6,991 bases of DNA from JBMNUL01 sp050946255 (GTDB lineage Bacteria; Actinomycetota; Coriobacteriia; Coriobacteriales; CADBOM01), in the NCBI GenBank assembly GCA_050946255.1, contig JBMNUL010000136.1, positions 1-6,991 of the forward strand. Reading direction: 5' to 3'. Position numbers and translations under genes: made by a program. Below are positions 5,655 through 6,991 of the stretch, piece after piece; positions within the stretch are counted from its first letter, which is position 1; each line of letters starts with the position of its first letter. A model generated the notes under the pieces. It was not told the DNA's origin, made no database searches, and saw only the letters and a program-made list of their open reading frames with translations.

Positions 5655-6059
5655 CTACAAGTACAAGACTGCTTTGGGGAAGATGGCCAGCTCATCTTCA
5701 TAACCAACCGTCACGTTTGCAAGCTGGCCCTCGACGATAGCGGCCCCACTAAACGTCTTGGAGATGACGGAATCGTCGTAAAAGGCATCTGATCCAATAA
5801 GGCTGCAGAACACGTCATGCGCTTCTCTTGCACTGTCGCCAACTACTACCACGCGGATGTAATTTGCCTGGTCGAGACTTTTCCCATTGTTCCATGTAGC
5901 ATGCGATGGGACGATCAGGTAGAACGAGAACAAAGGGTTATCGAAGTCTGAATGATCAACGACGCCCTCCTTGCTGATATTTCCGCATACAGCGATATGG
6001 TTCATGGCGAGATTGAAGTCCTCTGGGTTCTGGAATGAATAGGGAAGATTGATCATCAT
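5655..6059 (-). CDS. Uncharacterised protein (134 aa)
   Basis: Start at the first of two adjacent ATGs (6059-6057), with AAAGGA about 8 nt upstream. The protein begins MMINLPYSFQNPEDFNLAMN and has alternating hydrophobic strands (LFSFYLIVP, NYIRVVVVGDS, GAAIVEG) typical of a small alpha/beta or beta-rich cytosolic fold. No signal peptide, membrane helix or known catalytic motif is visible; the two Cys (VCGN, FCSL) are not in a metal-binding arrangement. It follows the 267-aa gene by 128 nt on the same strand, so the two may share a transcript, although that gap contains inverted repeats that could hold a separate promoter. The family is not recognised and no function is proposed. Coding status rests on start context and codon pattern. 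Confidence 0.65.
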   Translation of the reverse strand: MMINLPYSFQNPEDFNLAMNHIAVCGNISKEGVVDHSDFDNPLFSFYLIVPSHATWNNGKSLDQANYIRVVVVGDSAREAHDVFCSLIGSDAFYDDSVISKTFSGAAIVEGQLANVTVGYEDELAIFPKAVLYL

Positions 6060-6081
6060 TGCTCTGTTCCTTTACTAGCTG

Positions 6082-6101
6082 CTCAATACGCGTTGATTGA
6101 G
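6082..6101. repeat. Small inverted repeat upstream of the 134-aa gene
   Basis: CTCAAT (6082-6087) and ATTGAG (6096-6101) flank an 8-nt centre containing ACGCGT. It lies 23 nt upstream of the start codon of the 134-aa gene, where an operator or a 5' leader hairpin would be expected. No terminator-like T run follows. Confidence 0.3.
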
Positions 6102-6125
6102 TTTGGACGATTCTATTCTTGCGTA

Positions 6126-6165
6126 GATTTGCTTTGGTCGCACGCACGAGACGCTTTGGCAAATC
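6126..6165. repeat. Inverted repeat GATTTGC / GCAAATC between two minus-strand genes
   Basis: A perfect 7-bp stem, GATTTGC (6126-6132) with GCAAATC (6159-6165), 26-nt loop, located just after the stop of the 267-aa gene. It may be an attenuating hairpin or an operator for the next gene; it lacks a T tract for intrinsic termination. Confidence 0.3.
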
Positions 6166-6187
6166 CCTGACTTAAAGGCGAATTCTC

Positions 6188-6991
6188 CTACTTCAACAAA
6201 TCGGGATGCCCATATACCCAAAGAGCACGATCGATGTCTCTCTCTGTCTTCCAAGCATCGTCAAAGACCCTGGTGAGAAGCTGCTCATAGCCTTTTATTA
6301 TCAGCGAGGTTGCCTCTATGGCCTTTTTCTTTGAAGTGGAGTTCCAGTCAATATCTGGAAGTTTGGATTCAGCAACGTATCTTGGATGCAATCCAAAGAC
6401 AATCGAGTCCAAGGCGCGTTTCGCAAATCGATCATAGATGGGATGATCGCCGCCAGAGAGAAAGAAAACCAAGGTCAACAGATATACGAGTCCGATTCCA
6501 GAAGGTCTGCCATAGCTGACTAGCATGTTCAGAACCTCTTCGACGGAATATTTAGCCGCGACTCTCAGCTCTCCCTGATGATCAACAATTTTCTCTGCGA
6601 ATTTTGCAAAGCTATTCTCGTCGTCTTTCTTCGAGCCTCTAAGGCTAACGGCCAAATCCTTGATGCGCCATCCACTGGAGTAAGAGTCACCGGGGACGTC
6701 TTCAACATCCTTGGGTTCAGGATTAAGCTCAATCATTTTGATATTCCCGGTTTTCCAGGCCATGATGAAGAAGATGTCTTGCTCGGTTAACTTGGGAGAG
6801 CTGAGCAGCCCATCGGCAATGTCTTCAACCCACCGCACGGTTTGATTGGGGGCGGTGCCGATGCTCTCTTTAATCTTTGGATCAACGCTCTCGTTCTTGA
6901 AATACAGCGTCTTGAACGTCTTTACGAACTCCGCTGATTCGAATTCCTCCTCGTCGGGAATGTACATCTTGTAGCCGGTTCGTCCGCTCAT
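6188..6991 (-). CDS. Uncharacterised protein with PIYD...WVYGH motifs (267 aa, start at window edge)
   Basis: Reads from ATG 6991-6989 (MSGRTGYKMYIPDEEEFESA) to TAG 6190-6188. Since the ATG is the last codon in the window, the true start could lie upstream and the ribosome site cannot be seen. The N-terminal third is acidic; residues 160-180 form a hydrophobic helix (GIGLVYLLTLVFFLSGG) that looks buried, not membrane-spanning, because it leads directly into GDHPIYDRFAKRAL (181-194). The protein ends ERDIDRALWVYGHPDLLK. A P-[IL]-[YW]-D-x-x-[AV]-x-x-A-L element after a helix is seen in several uncharacterised families related to helix-hairpin-helix DNA glycosylases, where it ends the core; this resemblance is from memory and only suggestive. 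No catalytic Lys/Asp pair can be assigned. It heads a minus-strand cluster with the 134-aa gene. Function unknown. Confidence 0.75.
   Translation of the reverse strand: MSGRTGYKMYIPDEEEFESAEFVKTFKTLYFKNESVDPKIKESIGTAPNQTVRWVEDIADGLLSSPKLTEQDIFFIMAWKTGNIKMIELNPEPKDVEDVPGDSYSSGWRIKDLAVSLRGSKKDDENSFAKFAEKIVDHQGELRVAAKYSVEEVLNMLVSYGRPSGIGLVYLLTLVFFLSGGDHPIYDRFAKRALDSIVFGLHPRYVAESKLPDIDWNSTSKKKAIEATSLIIKGYEQLLTRVFDDAWKTERDIDRALWVYGHPDLLK

Noticed and set aside
5956..6162. 68-codon basic frame starting TTG 6162 on the minus strand
   Set aside because: No suitable ribosome site, overlaps the 134-aa gene by about 100 nt, and its second half is the shadow of that gene.

Overview
The window looks like an accessory stretch of a moderately GC-rich Gram-positive chromosome, most likely an actinobacterium of the class Coriobacteriia. 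The reasons are indirect: strong AGGAGG-type ribosome sites, probable TTG starts, a PucR-type regulator next to a UroD/MtaA-type methyltransferase-like gene, a BspA/DUF285 repeat protein, and a relic of a guaA 3' end. No tRNA, rRNA, CRISPR, transposase or integrase gene is visible.

Layout. (1) 1-800, minus strand: two small uncharacterised genes in tandem, separated by 1 nt. The downstream one carries an apparent +1 frameshift at a G5 run and leaves the window. (2) 801-1231: non-coding, but it holds a decayed copy of the 3' end of guaA (GMP synthase) on the minus strand at 1026-1127, interrupted by an in-frame TAG. (3) 1232-3956: a divergent pair, a PucR-family regulator (minus) and a UroD/MtaA-family protein (plus), with a 151-bp shared control region. 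The plus gene is followed by a 15-bp stem that is probably its terminator. (4) 4081-4571: about 490 bp without a convincing gene. It contains a second GAGTGGGA in the same orientation as the one inside the guaA relic, within a reading frame ending in ATTEWE-stop. (5) 4572-5396, plus: a short BspA-like repeat protein with no signal peptide or cell-wall anchor. (6) 5397-5654: a small decayed minus-strand reading frame with in-frame ambers. (7) 5655-6991, minus: two uncharacterised genes, the upstream one starting exactly at the window edge.

How the parts may work together. The PucR regulator probably senses a small molecule and controls the divergent methyltransferase-like gene. The guaA relic and the two direct GAGTGGGA copies suggest that the regulator-enzyme pair sits between old att-like sites of guaA-targeting integrative elements. 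The surrounding mixture of small orphan genes and broken frames fits an integration hot spot that has accumulated and lost cargo. This island reading is an inference from motifs; no recombinase is present here.
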